From NCBI GenBank assembly GCA_947306175.1, contig CAMZFV010000006.1, forward strand, positions 35,535-99,534: 64,000 bases of DNA, written 5' to 3'. Of the stretch, positions 31,056-39,634 are shown piece by piece; position 1 is the first letter of the stretch; the number at the start of each line of letters is the position of its first letter. Position numbers and translations under genes: made by a program. This DNA is from an uncultured Prevotellaceae bacterium (GTDB lineage Bacteria > Bacteroidota > Bacteroidia > Bacteroidales > Muribaculaceae). A model generated the notes under the pieces. The model did not search any database. It was given only the letters and a program-made list of their open reading frames with translations, and was not told where the DNA came from.

Positions 31056-31820
31056 TTATTGGGCGATGATGAGTTCGATGCCGAGGTTCTCGATGCGGCT
31101 GGCGACCTTGGGGGAGATGCCGGCGTCGGTGATGATGACGTCGATAGCGTCGATGTCGGCGATCTTGGCGAAGCCGCGGCGGCCGAATTTGCTGCTGTCG
31201 GCGAGTACGATGGTCTTTTGGGCCGCTGCAATCATCTTCTGATTGAGCGCCGCCTCCCTCATTTCGGTTGTCGTGATGCCGTAGTCCAGGTCGATGCCGT
31301 CAACCCCGAGGAAAAGTTTGCTGAAGGAACACATATTCAATACCCTTGCCGCATATTCTCCCACTACCGAGAGGCTGCTGTGGCGCAACATGCCGCCCAA
31401 CTGGACGATATCGATGTTATCGTGCTGTGACAGGATGTTACTCACTGCTAGTGAAGCCGAGACGACCGTTAGTTTGTGGATGGGCTGGATGTTACGTGCC
31501 AAGGCGTGTACTGTCGTGCCCGAAGCGATGGCGATGCTGTCGTTGCGGGTGATCAGTTTGGCCGCCTCGCGTCCGATGGCGTGTTTCTCGTCGGCAGCGA
31601 GTTTCTCTTTCTCGTTCACCGAACGGTTGTTGATGTAAGGGTTGACCAGCACGGCTTTGCCATGGCTGCGGTACAGTTTGTCGCTCTTTTCCAGGTCGGT
31701 AAGGTCCTTGCGCACCGTCACCGCACTCACGTTGAGCATCGACACTAAATCGGATACGAGCACTGACCCATGCTTGATCAGCGCTTCCATAATCATCTCG
31801 TGACGTTCTTCCTTAGTCAT
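31056..31820 (-). CDS. DeoR-family transcriptional regulator, probable GlpR-type repressor
   Basis: A 254-residue regulator. The N-terminal DeoR helix-turn-helix is clear (RHEMIMEALIKHGSVLVSDL then NVSAVTVRKDLTDLEKSDKL). The C-terminal sugar-phosphate sensing domain has IASGTTVHALA, LGGMLR, FLGVDGID and VLADSSKFG. It sits divergently beside glpA and is separated by a 367-nt gap with repeated ACGAAAC boxes, so it probably represses the glycerol-3-phosphate genes until a phosphorylated ligand binds. The ATG at 31820 is used; the longer frame crosses its promoter. Ligand identity is inferred from position. Confidence 0.88.
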   Translation of the reverse strand: MTKEERHEMIMEALIKHGSVLVSDLVSMLNVSAVTVRKDLTDLEKSDKLYRSHGKAVLVNPYINNRSVNEKEKLAADEKHAIGREAAKLITRNDSIAIASGTTVHALARNIQPIHKLTVVSASLAVSNILSQHDNIDIVQLGGMLRHSSLSVVGEYAARVLNMCSFSKLFLGVDGIDLDYGITTTEMREAALNQKMIAAAQKTIVLADSSKFGRRGFAKIADIDAIDVIITDAGISPKVASRIENLGIELIIAQ

Positions 31821-31857
31821 GGCAAATCGATAGTAGTTAATTTTCGTTTTGATGCGG

Positions 31858-31889
31858 CAAAAGTAATACAAAGACCAATACGTTCCAAG
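31858..31889 (-). promoter_or_regulatory. Promoter of the DeoR-type regulator gene
   Basis: On the minus strand the -7 box is TACTTTTG (31858-31865) and the -33 box is CTTG (31886-31889), spacer 20 nt. Confidence 0.6.
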
Positions 31890-31922
31890 AAAATTGACAA
31901 AAAACTTTCAATTTTTTTTGAA

Positions 31923-32110
31923 ACGAAACATAAAATAGGGATATTTTTATATAAATTGCTTTTGAATACGAAACAAAACGAAACATAGTCAAATTATAAA
32001 CGAAACTATCGTTTTTGGTAAAAATCAAAACTATAAATTTAGTTATATTATTGATTTACAATAAATTAATTGATATTATACTTGTTATAATCAAAAATAA
32101 ATACGAAATT
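31923..32110. promoter_or_regulatory. Cluster of ACGAAAC(A/T) boxes, candidate DeoR operators
   Basis: ACGAAACA occurs at 31923-31930, 31968-31975 and 31978-31985, ACGAAACT at 32000-32007, and a variant ACGAAATT at 32103-32110. The copy at 32000 lies in an inverted repeat AAACGA-N5-TCGTTT. DeoR-family proteins often bind A/T-rich direct repeats with a CGAAA core. The boxes lie between the regulator's promoter and the glpA promoter. The rest of the 31821-32187 gap is AT-rich with no other signal. Confidence 0.6.
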
Positions 32111-32112
32111 AT

Positions 32113-32143
32113 TTTGTCAGTTCAAAAATAGATGGTAACTTTG
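32113..32143 (+). promoter_or_regulatory. Promoter of the glpABC operon
   Basis: The -33 box TTTG (32113-32116) and -7 box TAACTTTG (32136-32143) are 19 nt apart. The ACGAAATT box abuts the -33 element, a good place for repression. Confidence 0.7.
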
Positions 32144-32187
32144 CACCGAAACTAATTTACATAATTGGTTTTGCTACCTTAAAAACA

Positions 32188-33837
32188 ATGTTTATGGTAA
32201 CAAGTGACATTTATCAAAAAGAATATGACGTGATCATCGTGGGTGGCGGCGCTACTGGTGCCGGTGCCGCGAGGGATTGCGCATTGCGCGGATTGAGCGT
32301 GCTGCTGGTGGAGCGCAACGACTACAGCACGGGCGCAACGGGCCGCAACCACGGCCTGATGCACAGCGGTGCCCGCTATGCCGTGACCGACGGAGAGAGC
32401 GCCAGTGAGTGCATCAGCGAGAATATGATCTTGAGGCGCATAGCCCGCCACTGTGTGGAGGAGACCGATGGCCTGTTCATCACCTTGCCCGAGGACGACC
32501 TGCAGTACCAGCAGACCTTTGTCGAGGCCTGCCAGCGTGCCGGTATCCGCGCCGACATCATCGCTCCCGATGAGGCTCGCCGCATCGAGCCTGCCGTGAA
32601 CCCCGACCTGATCGGTGCCGTACGTGTTCCCGACGCGTCGATCGACCCGTTCCGCTTGACCGTGGCCAATCTGCTTGACGCGCGCATGCATGGTGCCGTG
32701 ACGCTCAACTACCATGAGGTGGAGGGCGTTATCATTAACCAGAACCGTGTCGAGGGTTTGAAACTGCTCAACAAGCGCAATGGCGAGCACGTCGAGGTGC
32801 GCGGACGCGTGGTTGTTAACGCTGCCGGCATCTGGGGCCAGCGCATCGCCCAGCAGGCTGGAGTGAACATCTCGATGTTCCCGGCCCGCGGCGCGTTGCT
32901 CATTTTCGGCCACCGTGTGAACAACATGGTGATCAACCGCTGCCGCAAGCCTGCCAATGCCGATATCCTCGTTCCCGACGATACCGTGTGCGTGATTGGT
33001 ACCACGAGCGACCGCATTCCCATCGAGACTGTTGATGACATGCGCGTGACGCGCGAGGAGGTGGACGTACTGCTCAAGGAGGGCGTGAAGATCGCCCCGT
33101 CGCTGGCCACCACCAGGATTATCCGCGCCTATGCGGGCGTTCGTCCACTGGTTGCCAGTGACGACGACCCCAGCGGACGCAGCATCAGCCGCGGCATCGT
33201 GTGTCTGGACCACGCCAAGCGCGACGGTCTGGAGGGCTTTATCACCATCACGGGCGGCAAGATGATGACCTACCGCCTGATGGGCGAGATCGCCACCAAT
33301 GCCGTTTGTGCCAAGTTGGGCAATACCGCACCCTGTGTGACCGCCAGCCAGCCACTTCCCGGCTCGGAGGAGGGCGCTCCCGACCAGCGCGATGCCACCA
33401 AGCGTTACAGCTTCGGCCAGCGTGCCGCTATCGGCCGTCACGGCTCTCTCGCGGCCCGCATAGAGAAAGACAATGACATCGACAATGCCCTGGTGTGCGA
33501 ATGTGAAGGCGTCACCGTGGGCGAAATCAAATATGCCGTACACCAGCTGCATGTTCACAACCTGGTGAACCTGCGCCGCCGCACCCGCGTCGGCATGGGC
33601 ACCTGCCAGGGCAAGCTGTGTTCCTGCCGCGCCGCCTCGCTGATGGGCGAGCTCAGTGGCGACGTGAAGGCCGCCCAGGAAGACCTGGCCGCCTTCCTCG
33701 ACGAGCGCTGGAAGGGCATGAGGCCCGTGGCTTGGGGCGACACGCTGCGTGAGGCGCAGTTGACCGCTGCCATATACGAGGGCCTGTGCGGACTGGACAA
33801 GGCAGTTAATATGGAAGGAAAGGAGGACGTGCAATGA
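32188..33837 (+). CDS. glpA: Anaerobic glycerol-3-phosphate dehydrogenase subunit A
   Basis: A 549-residue FAD-dependent dehydrogenase oxidising sn-glycerol-3-phosphate to dihydroxyacetone phosphate. The FAD-binding motif is VIIVGGGATGAGAARDCALRG (residues ~15-35), followed by the GlpA/GlpD segment TGATGRNHGLMHSGARY. The C-terminus carries a BFD-like iron-sulfur domain with cysteines in VCECEG and GTCQGKLCSC, which distinguishes GlpA from aerobic GlpD. It overlaps glpB by 4 nt. The complex passes electrons to the quinone pool during anaerobic growth on glycerol compounds. Confidence 0.93.
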   Translation: MFMVTSDIYQKEYDVIIVGGGATGAGAARDCALRGLSVLLVERNDYSTGATGRNHGLMHSGARYAVTDGESASECISENMILRRIARHCVEETDGLFITLPEDDLQYQQTFVEACQRAGIRADIIAPDEARRIEPAVNPDLIGAVRVPDASIDPFRLTVANLLDARMHGAVTLNYHEVEGVIINQNRVEGLKLLNKRNGEHVEVRGRVVVNAAGIWGQRIAQQAGVNISMFPARGALLIFGHRVNNMVINRCRKPANADILVPDDTVCVIGTTSDRIPIETVDDMRVTREEVDVLLKEGVKIAPSLATTRIIRAYAGVRPLVASDDDPSGRSISRGIVCLDHAKRDGLEGFITITGGKMMTYRLMGEIATNAVCAKLGNTAPCVTASQPLPGSEEGAPDQRDATKRYSFGQRAAIGRHGSLAARIEKDNDIDNALVCECEGVTVGEIKYAVHQLHVHNLVNLRRRTRVGMGTCQGKLCSCRAASLMGELSGDVKAAQEDLAAFLDERWKGMRPVAWGDTLREAQLTAAIYEGLCGLDKAVNMEGKEDVQ

Positions 33838-35081
33838 GAATGGACACTGTCATCATTGGCGGAGGCCTGAGCGGCCTTGCCTGCGGTATTTCCCTTGCCA
33901 AGCGCGGCAAGCGTGTGACCATTGTGGCCAGCGGACAAAGCACCATGTTGTTTAATGGCGGTTCGATGGAAATGCTGGGCTACGTTGACGGCAAGGCTGT
34001 CGAGAACCCTCTGGAGGCCATCGCGTCCCTGCCTGAGAGCCATCCTTACAGTAAAATCGGAGCCGACCGCATTGCCTCGCTTGCCGAGCGCGTGAAGTTG
34101 CTGTTCAGCGATTCAGGCATCGACATGACCGGATCGGCCAACGCCAATCACTGGCGTATCACGCCGATGGGTATCGCCAAGCCCGCATGGCTCACTCTGA
34201 GCGACCACTTGCGTATCGATGACATCAATCGCCTGCCCGCCAGGCGCTTAGCACTGATGTGCATCCGCGGTTATTTCGACCAGCCAAATGCCATGCTGGC
34301 ACAGGGTCTGCGCGACCTGGGCTTTGAGGTGGAGATGATTGAGTTCACGACCGATGACATCACCGCCCTGCGCCGCAGTCCCAGTGAGATGCGAGCCACC
34401 AGCCTGGCCAAGCGTCTGGTGAGCAATAGCGCCCTGCAACGTGTCGCCGACCAGTTCAACAGTCTAGCCAGTGATGCCGATATGGTGCTGATGCCCAGCG
34501 TGTTCGGACAGACCGACAGCAGCGACTTCCAAATGTTGCAGTCCATGACCAATAAGCCGCTTCGTCTGGTTGCCACATTGCCCCCTTCGGTAGCCGGCAT
34601 GAGGATGATGACGCAGTTGCGCCACTACTTCAAGATGCTGGGTGGCACCTACCTGACAGGTGACACCGCCGTGAGCGGCACCTTCGACGGCGATCGCTTG
34701 ACCAGTATCACCACTGCCAAGCTCTCCGACATGCCCTTGATGGCTGACAACTTCGTGTTGGCCTCCGGCTCGTTTATCAGCCGCGGCTTGAGGGCCGACT
34801 ATGAGCGCGTGTATGAGCCCGTGCTGGGCGTGGACATTGATGCCGATGCCGACCGTGAGCAGTGGACGCGTTTCGGCGTGTTGAATGCCCAGTCCTATTT
34901 CGGCTACGGCGTGGCCACTGACGACCAGTTGCGCTGCCTCAAGCAGGGTAAACCCATCCAAAACCTCCGCGCCATCGGCTCTGTCCTAAGCGGACATGAT
35001 GCCGTGAAGATGGGTGACGGTACCGGTGTGTCGCTGTTGACGGCCATTGCTGCCGCCGACCACATCAGGGAGAACAAATAA
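33834..35081 (+). CDS. glpB: Anaerobic glycerol-3-phosphate dehydrogenase subunit B
   Basis: A 415-residue flavoprotein subunit. The N-terminal dinucleotide-binding motif is VIIGGGLSGLACGISLAKRG, followed by the GlpB-specific FNGGSMEMLGYVDG region. The C-terminal ASGSFISRGLRADY ... DGTGVSLLTAIAAAD segment is also typical. GlpB is thought to link the GlpA reaction to the GlpC membrane iron-sulfur subunit. It is translationally coupled to glpA and separated from glpC by 99 nt without an obvious promoter. Confidence 0.9.
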   Translation: MRMDTVIIGGGLSGLACGISLAKRGKRVTIVASGQSTMLFNGGSMEMLGYVDGKAVENPLEAIASLPESHPYSKIGADRIASLAERVKLLFSDSGIDMTGSANANHWRITPMGIAKPAWLTLSDHLRIDDINRLPARRLALMCIRGYFDQPNAMLAQGLRDLGFEVEMIEFTTDDITALRRSPSEMRATSLAKRLVSNSALQRVADQFNSLASDADMVLMPSVFGQTDSSDFQMLQSMTNKPLRLVATLPPSVAGMRMMTQLRHYFKMLGGTYLTGDTAVSGTFDGDRLTSITTAKLSDMPLMADNFVLASGSFISRGLRADYERVYEPVLGVDIDADADREQWTRFGVLNAQSYFGYGVATDDQLRCLKQGKPIQNLRAIGSVLSGHDAVKMGDGTGVSLLTAIAAADHIRENK

Positions 35082-35180
35082 GCATACTAACCATACGTCA
35101 CCTGAAGCTGAATAGACTTCGACCATTGGTTTAGATATAGCTAGATAACGATTTGATTGATGATTTTTTAAAGGGATATT

Positions 35181-36440
35181 ATGGCCGAAAGAATGCAAAT
35201 ATGCAACCTCAGCGAGCACAACTTTGAGCAGTGCACCAAGTGCAGCATCTGCACTACCGTCTGCCCGGTTGCCGCTGTGACTACCGACTATCCCGGTCCC
35301 AAGCAGGCAGGCCCCGACGGAGAGCGCTACCGCTTGAAGGACCCCGCCTATTTTGACAAGGCGTTGAAGCTGTGCTTGAACTGCAAGCGCTGTGAGGTGG
35401 CTTGCCCCAGTGGTGTACACATCGCCGACATTATCCAACATGCGCGTATGCGTGCCACCGAGGGTCATCGTGCCACGTTGCGCGACACCATGCTCGCTAA
35501 CACCGACCTGCTGGGCACTATGGCCAACCTGGTGGCTCCCATGGCCAACGCCACGTTGGGCCTCAAGCCCACTAAACTGTTGATGGACAGCGTGATGGCC
35601 ATTGACAAGCACCGCACCTTCCCCGCCTATAGCCGCCAGAAGTTCACGACCTGGTACAAGCGCCATGCCGCCAAGCAGCAGGATGCCTTCGCCCATCACG
35701 TGAGCTATTTCCACGGCTGCTATGTCAACTACAATTTCCCCAAGCTCGGTCAAGACCTCGTGAAACTGCTCAATGCGGTGGGCTATGGCGTGCACCTGCT
35801 CGACAAGGAGCAGTGTTGCGGTGTCGCCCTCATTGCCAACGGGTTATACAAGCAGGCCAAGCGTCAGGCCCGTACCAATATCGATAATATCCGCACGTCA
35901 GTGAACCGCGACCAGCGCGTGGTGCTCACGACCAGTTCGAGTTGCACCTTCAACATGCGTGACGAGTATCCCTCGATGTTGGGTATCGACAATGCTGATG
36001 TTCGCGACAGCATTTCTCTTGCCACAAGGTTTATCTATCGTCTTGTGGATGAGGAGAAAATCAAGTTGGTCTTCAAGCAAGACTATAAGCGTCGCCTGGC
36101 TTATCACACCGCCTGCCACATGCAGCGCATGGGATGGCAGCTGTACAGCATCGAGTTGCTGCGCATGATCCCGGGTCTCGACCTGGTCGAGTTGGAGCAG
36201 AATTGCTGTGGTATCTCGGGCACCTATGGTTTCAAGAAAGAAAACTACGAGCGTTCACAGGCGATAGGCTCTGTACTCTTCAAGGATATAGAGAAGGCTG
36301 GGGTGGAGGCCGTCACCACCGACTGCGAGACCTGCAAGTGGCAGATTGAGATGTCCACCGGCCTGCCCGTCGAGAACCCCATCAGCGTCCTCGCCGACGC
36401 CCTCGATGTGGAGGCAACCCGCAAAGCGAATGGAATCTAA
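35181..36440 (+). CDS. glpC: Anaerobic glycerol-3-phosphate dehydrogenase subunit C
   Basis: A 419-residue iron-sulfur subunit. Two 4Fe-4S motifs lie near the N-terminus: CTKCSICTTVCP (C18, C21, C24, C28) and CLNCKRCEVACP (C65, C68, C71, C75). Two CCG domains follow, with EQCCGVAL and QNCCGISGTYG, the heterodisulfide-reductase-like cysteine clusters. GlpC tethers GlpAB to the membrane and passes electrons to menaquinone. It lies downstream of glpB and upstream of the transporter gene. Confidence 0.92.
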   Translation: MAERMQICNLSEHNFEQCTKCSICTTVCPVAAVTTDYPGPKQAGPDGERYRLKDPAYFDKALKLCLNCKRCEVACPSGVHIADIIQHARMRATEGHRATLRDTMLANTDLLGTMANLVAPMANATLGLKPTKLLMDSVMAIDKHRTFPAYSRQKFTTWYKRHAAKQQDAFAHHVSYFHGCYVNYNFPKLGQDLVKLLNAVGYGVHLLDKEQCCGVALIANGLYKQAKRQARTNIDNIRTSVNRDQRVVLTTSSSCTFNMRDEYPSMLGIDNADVRDSISLATRFIYRLVDEEKIKLVFKQDYKRRLAYHTACHMQRMGWQLYSIELLRMIPGLDLVELEQNCCGISGTYGFKKENYERSQAIGSVLFKDIEKAGVEAVTTDCETCKWQIEMSTGLPVENPISVLADALDVEATRKANGI

Positions 36441-36489
36441 CATTAATCAGATATAACTATAAACTAACAACTTAAAACTTTAAAAAATT

Positions 36490-37914
36490 ATGGCAAGTTT
36501 TTTAGCTCCCCCGACCTATAAGCCGGAACAGACCGGCCCTGAAGCCGATGCCAAGTACAAGAGACTGCGTTGGCAAGTCTTTGTCGGCATCTTCATCGGT
36601 TACGCCGGCTTCTACCTGGTGAGAAAGAATTTCTCCATGGCAATTCCCATGCTGGAACCCTTCGGCTTCACCAAGGGTATGCTGGGTACCGCCCTGGCGA
36701 TGAACGCTGTGGCCTACGGCTTCTCCAAGTTCGTTATGGCCAGCATCAGCGACCGCAGCAACGCGCGTCGCTTCCTGCCGCTGGGTCTGATCCTGTCGGC
36801 CATCGCCATGTTGTTTATGATGGTTCCCATCACGCTGCTTGACCCCATCGGCCACCCCGAGCGCAAGGGTCTCGCCGTCTTCCTGATGGGTGCCTTCAAC
36901 TTCCTCGTGGGTTGGTTCCAGGGAATGGGCTGGCCTCCGTGCGGACGTGTGATGACGCGCTGGTTCTCCATTAAGGAGCGCGGCACCTGGATGAGCGTGT
37001 GGAACTGCGCCCACAACGTGGGTGGCGCCCTCGTCGGCCCGATGGCCGCCTATGGTGCCATGTGGTTCGGCTCATGGTTCTACGGCACCGATGAGAAGAT
37101 GTACTTCCTGATCGGTACCTACGCCTTCCCCGCTGCTGTGGCCATCCTGATTGCCATCATCGCCTATATCCTCATCCGTGACACCCCCCAATCCTGTGGT
37201 CTTCCCTCGATCGAGAAGTGGAGCGGCAGTGCCTCCAAGAACTATGACGAGAAGAAGAGCGAGCAGTCGCTGAAAATCAGCCAGATCTTCAAGACTGTCC
37301 TCAGCAACAAGTTCTTGTGGTACATCGCACTTGCCAACTCCTTTATCTATATGGTGCGCTACGGATGTCTTGACTGGGCTCCCACTATCTTGAGTGAGCA
37401 GGGCGTGGACATCAAGAACGCGGGTTGGGCTTACTTCGCCTACGAGATCGCTGCCATCCCTGGCACTATCTTCTGCGGCTGGTTGAGCGACAAGGTATTC
37501 AATGGCCGCCGTGCGCTGCCCACCATGATCTTCATGGCACTGATTATCGTTGCCATCTTTGTTTATTGGCAGAACATGACCAACCTGAGCGTTGTCATCG
37601 GCTGTCTGATCGCTATCGGCTTCCTCATCTATGGTCCCGTGATGCTCATCGGCGTGCAGGCACTTGACCTCGCTCCGAAGAATGCAGCTGGCACCGCTGC
37701 CGGTCTCACCGGTTTCATGGGCTACGTGCTGGGTACCGCCATCCTCGCCAACACCGTCCTCGGTTATGTGGCCGAGAGCACCGGTGGCTGGGATATGCCG
37801 TTCATCCTGCTCATCGTGGGTTGTGTGGGCGCTATCTTCTTCATGGCGCTGACCTACAAGGAGGAGCAGTACCTCGTTGCCGACCGCAAGGGCGAGCACA
37901 TTGAGAAGAAATAA
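36490..37914 (+). CDS. glpT: Glycerol-3-phosphate:phosphate antiporter
   Basis: A 474-residue MFS transporter of the organophosphate:phosphate antiporter family with twelve predicted helices. The N-terminal YAGFYLVRKNFSMAIP contains the substrate-phosphate arginine region, and GWFQGMGWPPCGRVMTRWFS is the family's signature. GlpT imports glycerol-3-phosphate in exchange for phosphate. Its place between glpC and a glycerophosphodiesterase gene favours GlpT over UhpT. The gap to glpC is 49 nt. Confidence 0.9.
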   Translation: MASFLAPPTYKPEQTGPEADAKYKRLRWQVFVGIFIGYAGFYLVRKNFSMAIPMLEPFGFTKGMLGTALAMNAVAYGFSKFVMASISDRSNARRFLPLGLILSAIAMLFMMVPITLLDPIGHPERKGLAVFLMGAFNFLVGWFQGMGWPPCGRVMTRWFSIKERGTWMSVWNCAHNVGGALVGPMAAYGAMWFGSWFYGTDEKMYFLIGTYAFPAAVAILIAIIAYILIRDTPQSCGLPSIEKWSGSASKNYDEKKSEQSLKISQIFKTVLSNKFLWYIALANSFIYMVRYGCLDWAPTILSEQGVDIKNAGWAYFAYEIAAIPGTIFCGWLSDKVFNGRRALPTMIFMALIIVAIFVYWQNMTNLSVVIGCLIAIGFLIYGPVMLIGVQALDLAPKNAAGTAAGLTGFMGYVLGTAILANTVLGYVAESTGGWDMPFILLIVGCVGAIFFMALTYKEEQYLVADRKGEHIEKK

Positions 37915-37955
37915 TCAATTATCACAATAATTTATTCATTAAAAACCAATTACTT

Positions 37956-39578
37956 ATGTTTAAAAATCTCGTTAGAGTAGGTTTGTTGAGCGCCGTTGTG
38001 CTTGCAACCTTTACCTCCTGTGAGGAAGAACAGCAGTTCACCAATGAGAAGCTTGACGCCAAGCGCGTGGAGGTTCAAGTGCTGAACTCAGAACTTGCTA
38101 AAGTTCGTGATTATGTGCCTCTGTATGCAGTCGTTGCACACCGTGGCTCCACCTTCTGGGCTCCTGAGGAGACCGAGGCTTCGTGGCGTTGGGCCCGTGA
38201 GATGGGTGCCGACTACCTGGAGAGTGATGTACAGTGCACCAAGGACGGTATCGTCCTGGCCAACCACGATGAGAACCTGAAGCGCACCACCAACATCGAG
38301 AATGTCTTCAGCGAGAACGTTCCCGCCAGCCGTGTGGACTTCTATATGAGTCTGGGTTTCTCTCGTGCTGACGCCGAGGCTCAGTATGGCCGTGATATGG
38401 CCGCTTTCCGCCCCTTCTACACGTTGAGCTACTACTATGCCGAGCTCCTTATGCTTGACGCCGGCAGCTGGTTCAACGAGAGTTCGCTGGAGCAGGCTCG
38501 TCCCACCTTCAAGGCTACCGAGAACGGCCGCTTCGAGAACGGCAAGATTGTTTACAGCAACGGTCTCTACATCAGCGCCATCCAGGACCAGATTGCTTAT
38601 GCACAGGGCAAGCGCCTGATCCGTGATGCTGAGGGCCGTCGCGTGCTCACCTACAAGATTAAGGACGAGTACAAGGGCATGACGCTGGAGCAGATTTACA
38701 ACAAGATCAAGGAGAAAGGCCAGTACAATGCCAAGTACATGGACTTCATCGAGTACGACTTCGCCAATGCCTACGAGGCTGACCCCGAGGACACCGGCAA
38801 CCGCCCCGGCATCTATGTCGAGTTCAAGGAGAGCTGGCTTAACCCTGGCAACATGGAGCAGCGCGTATATGACGTACTGGCCGAGCAGGGTTGGAACATC
38901 ATCACCAACGATCCCGGCGACCAGCCTTTCTACAAGAACGGCAAAGTCAATGTGGGTAATACCCGCGGTCGCGTCATCCTGCAGACCTTCTCGTTCGACG
39001 CATTGCGTCGTGCTAACGATGTCTTCAAGGGTCGCATCCCCATGTGCTACCTGCTGTGGATCAGCGAGCCCGCTTATGCTACCGATATCGCCTATGACAC
39101 CCCCACTGGCTATGCAGCCTTCATCAAGTGGGCTCAGGACAATGGCGCACACATCATCGGTCCGGCAATTAGTGGCGCCCCCAACAACTATCCTGAGATG
39201 AATGCACCCTGGCAGGCCTACATGATTCGCCGTGCCGGAATGATCAACCATCCCTACAGCTTCGACAGCTGGGCACAGATGTGCAAGTATATGGGCTACT
39301 ACAACTATGGTTGGGAGACCGAGTTTGACGATTTGCTCCGCCTGGAGATTCCTGCCACCCCCTATTGCACCACCAGCTATCCCAGTAGTGTTCCCGTGTA
39401 TATGGACGGTTTCTTCACCAACCGTACCGAGATGTCGTTGCGCTACATGATCGAGAATGGTTTCCGCGGCAACTCACAGCTGCCCAACCCCTTCCATGCT
39501 GGACAGAAGTATGACAACTCGCAGGCCAATGTCACCGTTCCTGATGCCGTTGCCACCCTCGAGCGTCTGGGTTACTAA
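37956..39578 (+). CDS. glpQ: Lipoprotein glycerophosphodiester phosphodiesterase
   Basis: A 540-residue exported lipoprotein: signal peptide with lipobox TFTSC and lipidated C22. The GDPD catalytic region is near the mature start: AHRGSTFWAPEET (H62, R63), LESDVQCTKDG (E89, D91) and NHDENL (H104). It hydrolyses glycerophosphodiesters from phospholipids to glycerol-3-phosphate plus an alcohol, feeding the neighbouring GlpT. At 540 residues it is longer than Escherichia coli GlpQ (about 360); an insert of ~150 residues lies between the first catalytic block and the later EFKESW strand. The gap to glpT is 41 nt. Confidence 0.9.
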   Translation: MFKNLVRVGLLSAVVLATFTSCEEEQQFTNEKLDAKRVEVQVLNSELAKVRDYVPLYAVVAHRGSTFWAPEETEASWRWAREMGADYLESDVQCTKDGIVLANHDENLKRTTNIENVFSENVPASRVDFYMSLGFSRADAEAQYGRDMAAFRPFYTLSYYYAELLMLDAGSWFNESSLEQARPTFKATENGRFENGKIVYSNGLYISAIQDQIAYAQGKRLIRDAEGRRVLTYKIKDEYKGMTLEQIYNKIKEKGQYNAKYMDFIEYDFANAYEADPEDTGNRPGIYVEFKESWLNPGNMEQRVYDVLAEQGWNIITNDPGDQPFYKNGKVNVGNTRGRVILQTFSFDALRRANDVFKGRIPMCYLLWISEPAYATDIAYDTPTGYAAFIKWAQDNGAHIIGPAISGAPNNYPEMNAPWQAYMIRRAGMINHPYSFDSWAQMCKYMGYYNYGWETEFDDLLRLEIPATPYCTTSYPSSVPVYMDGFFTNRTEMSLRYMIENGFRGNSQLPNPFHAGQKYDNSQANVTVPDAVATLERLGY

Positions 39579-39634
39579 TCCACACGAGGTGTAAATGAAC
39601 ATTATCAACAACATTAAATCGACACATAATTAAT

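Noticed and set aside
32179..33834. A 551-residue minus-strand open frame
   Set aside because: It mirrors glpA codon by codon; its His/Ala-rich low-complexity sequence and lack of a start signal mark it as a shadow.
38088..39251. A 387-residue minus-strand open frame
   Set aside because: It is antisense to the glycerophosphodiesterase gene, whose catalytic motifs and lipobox are unambiguous.
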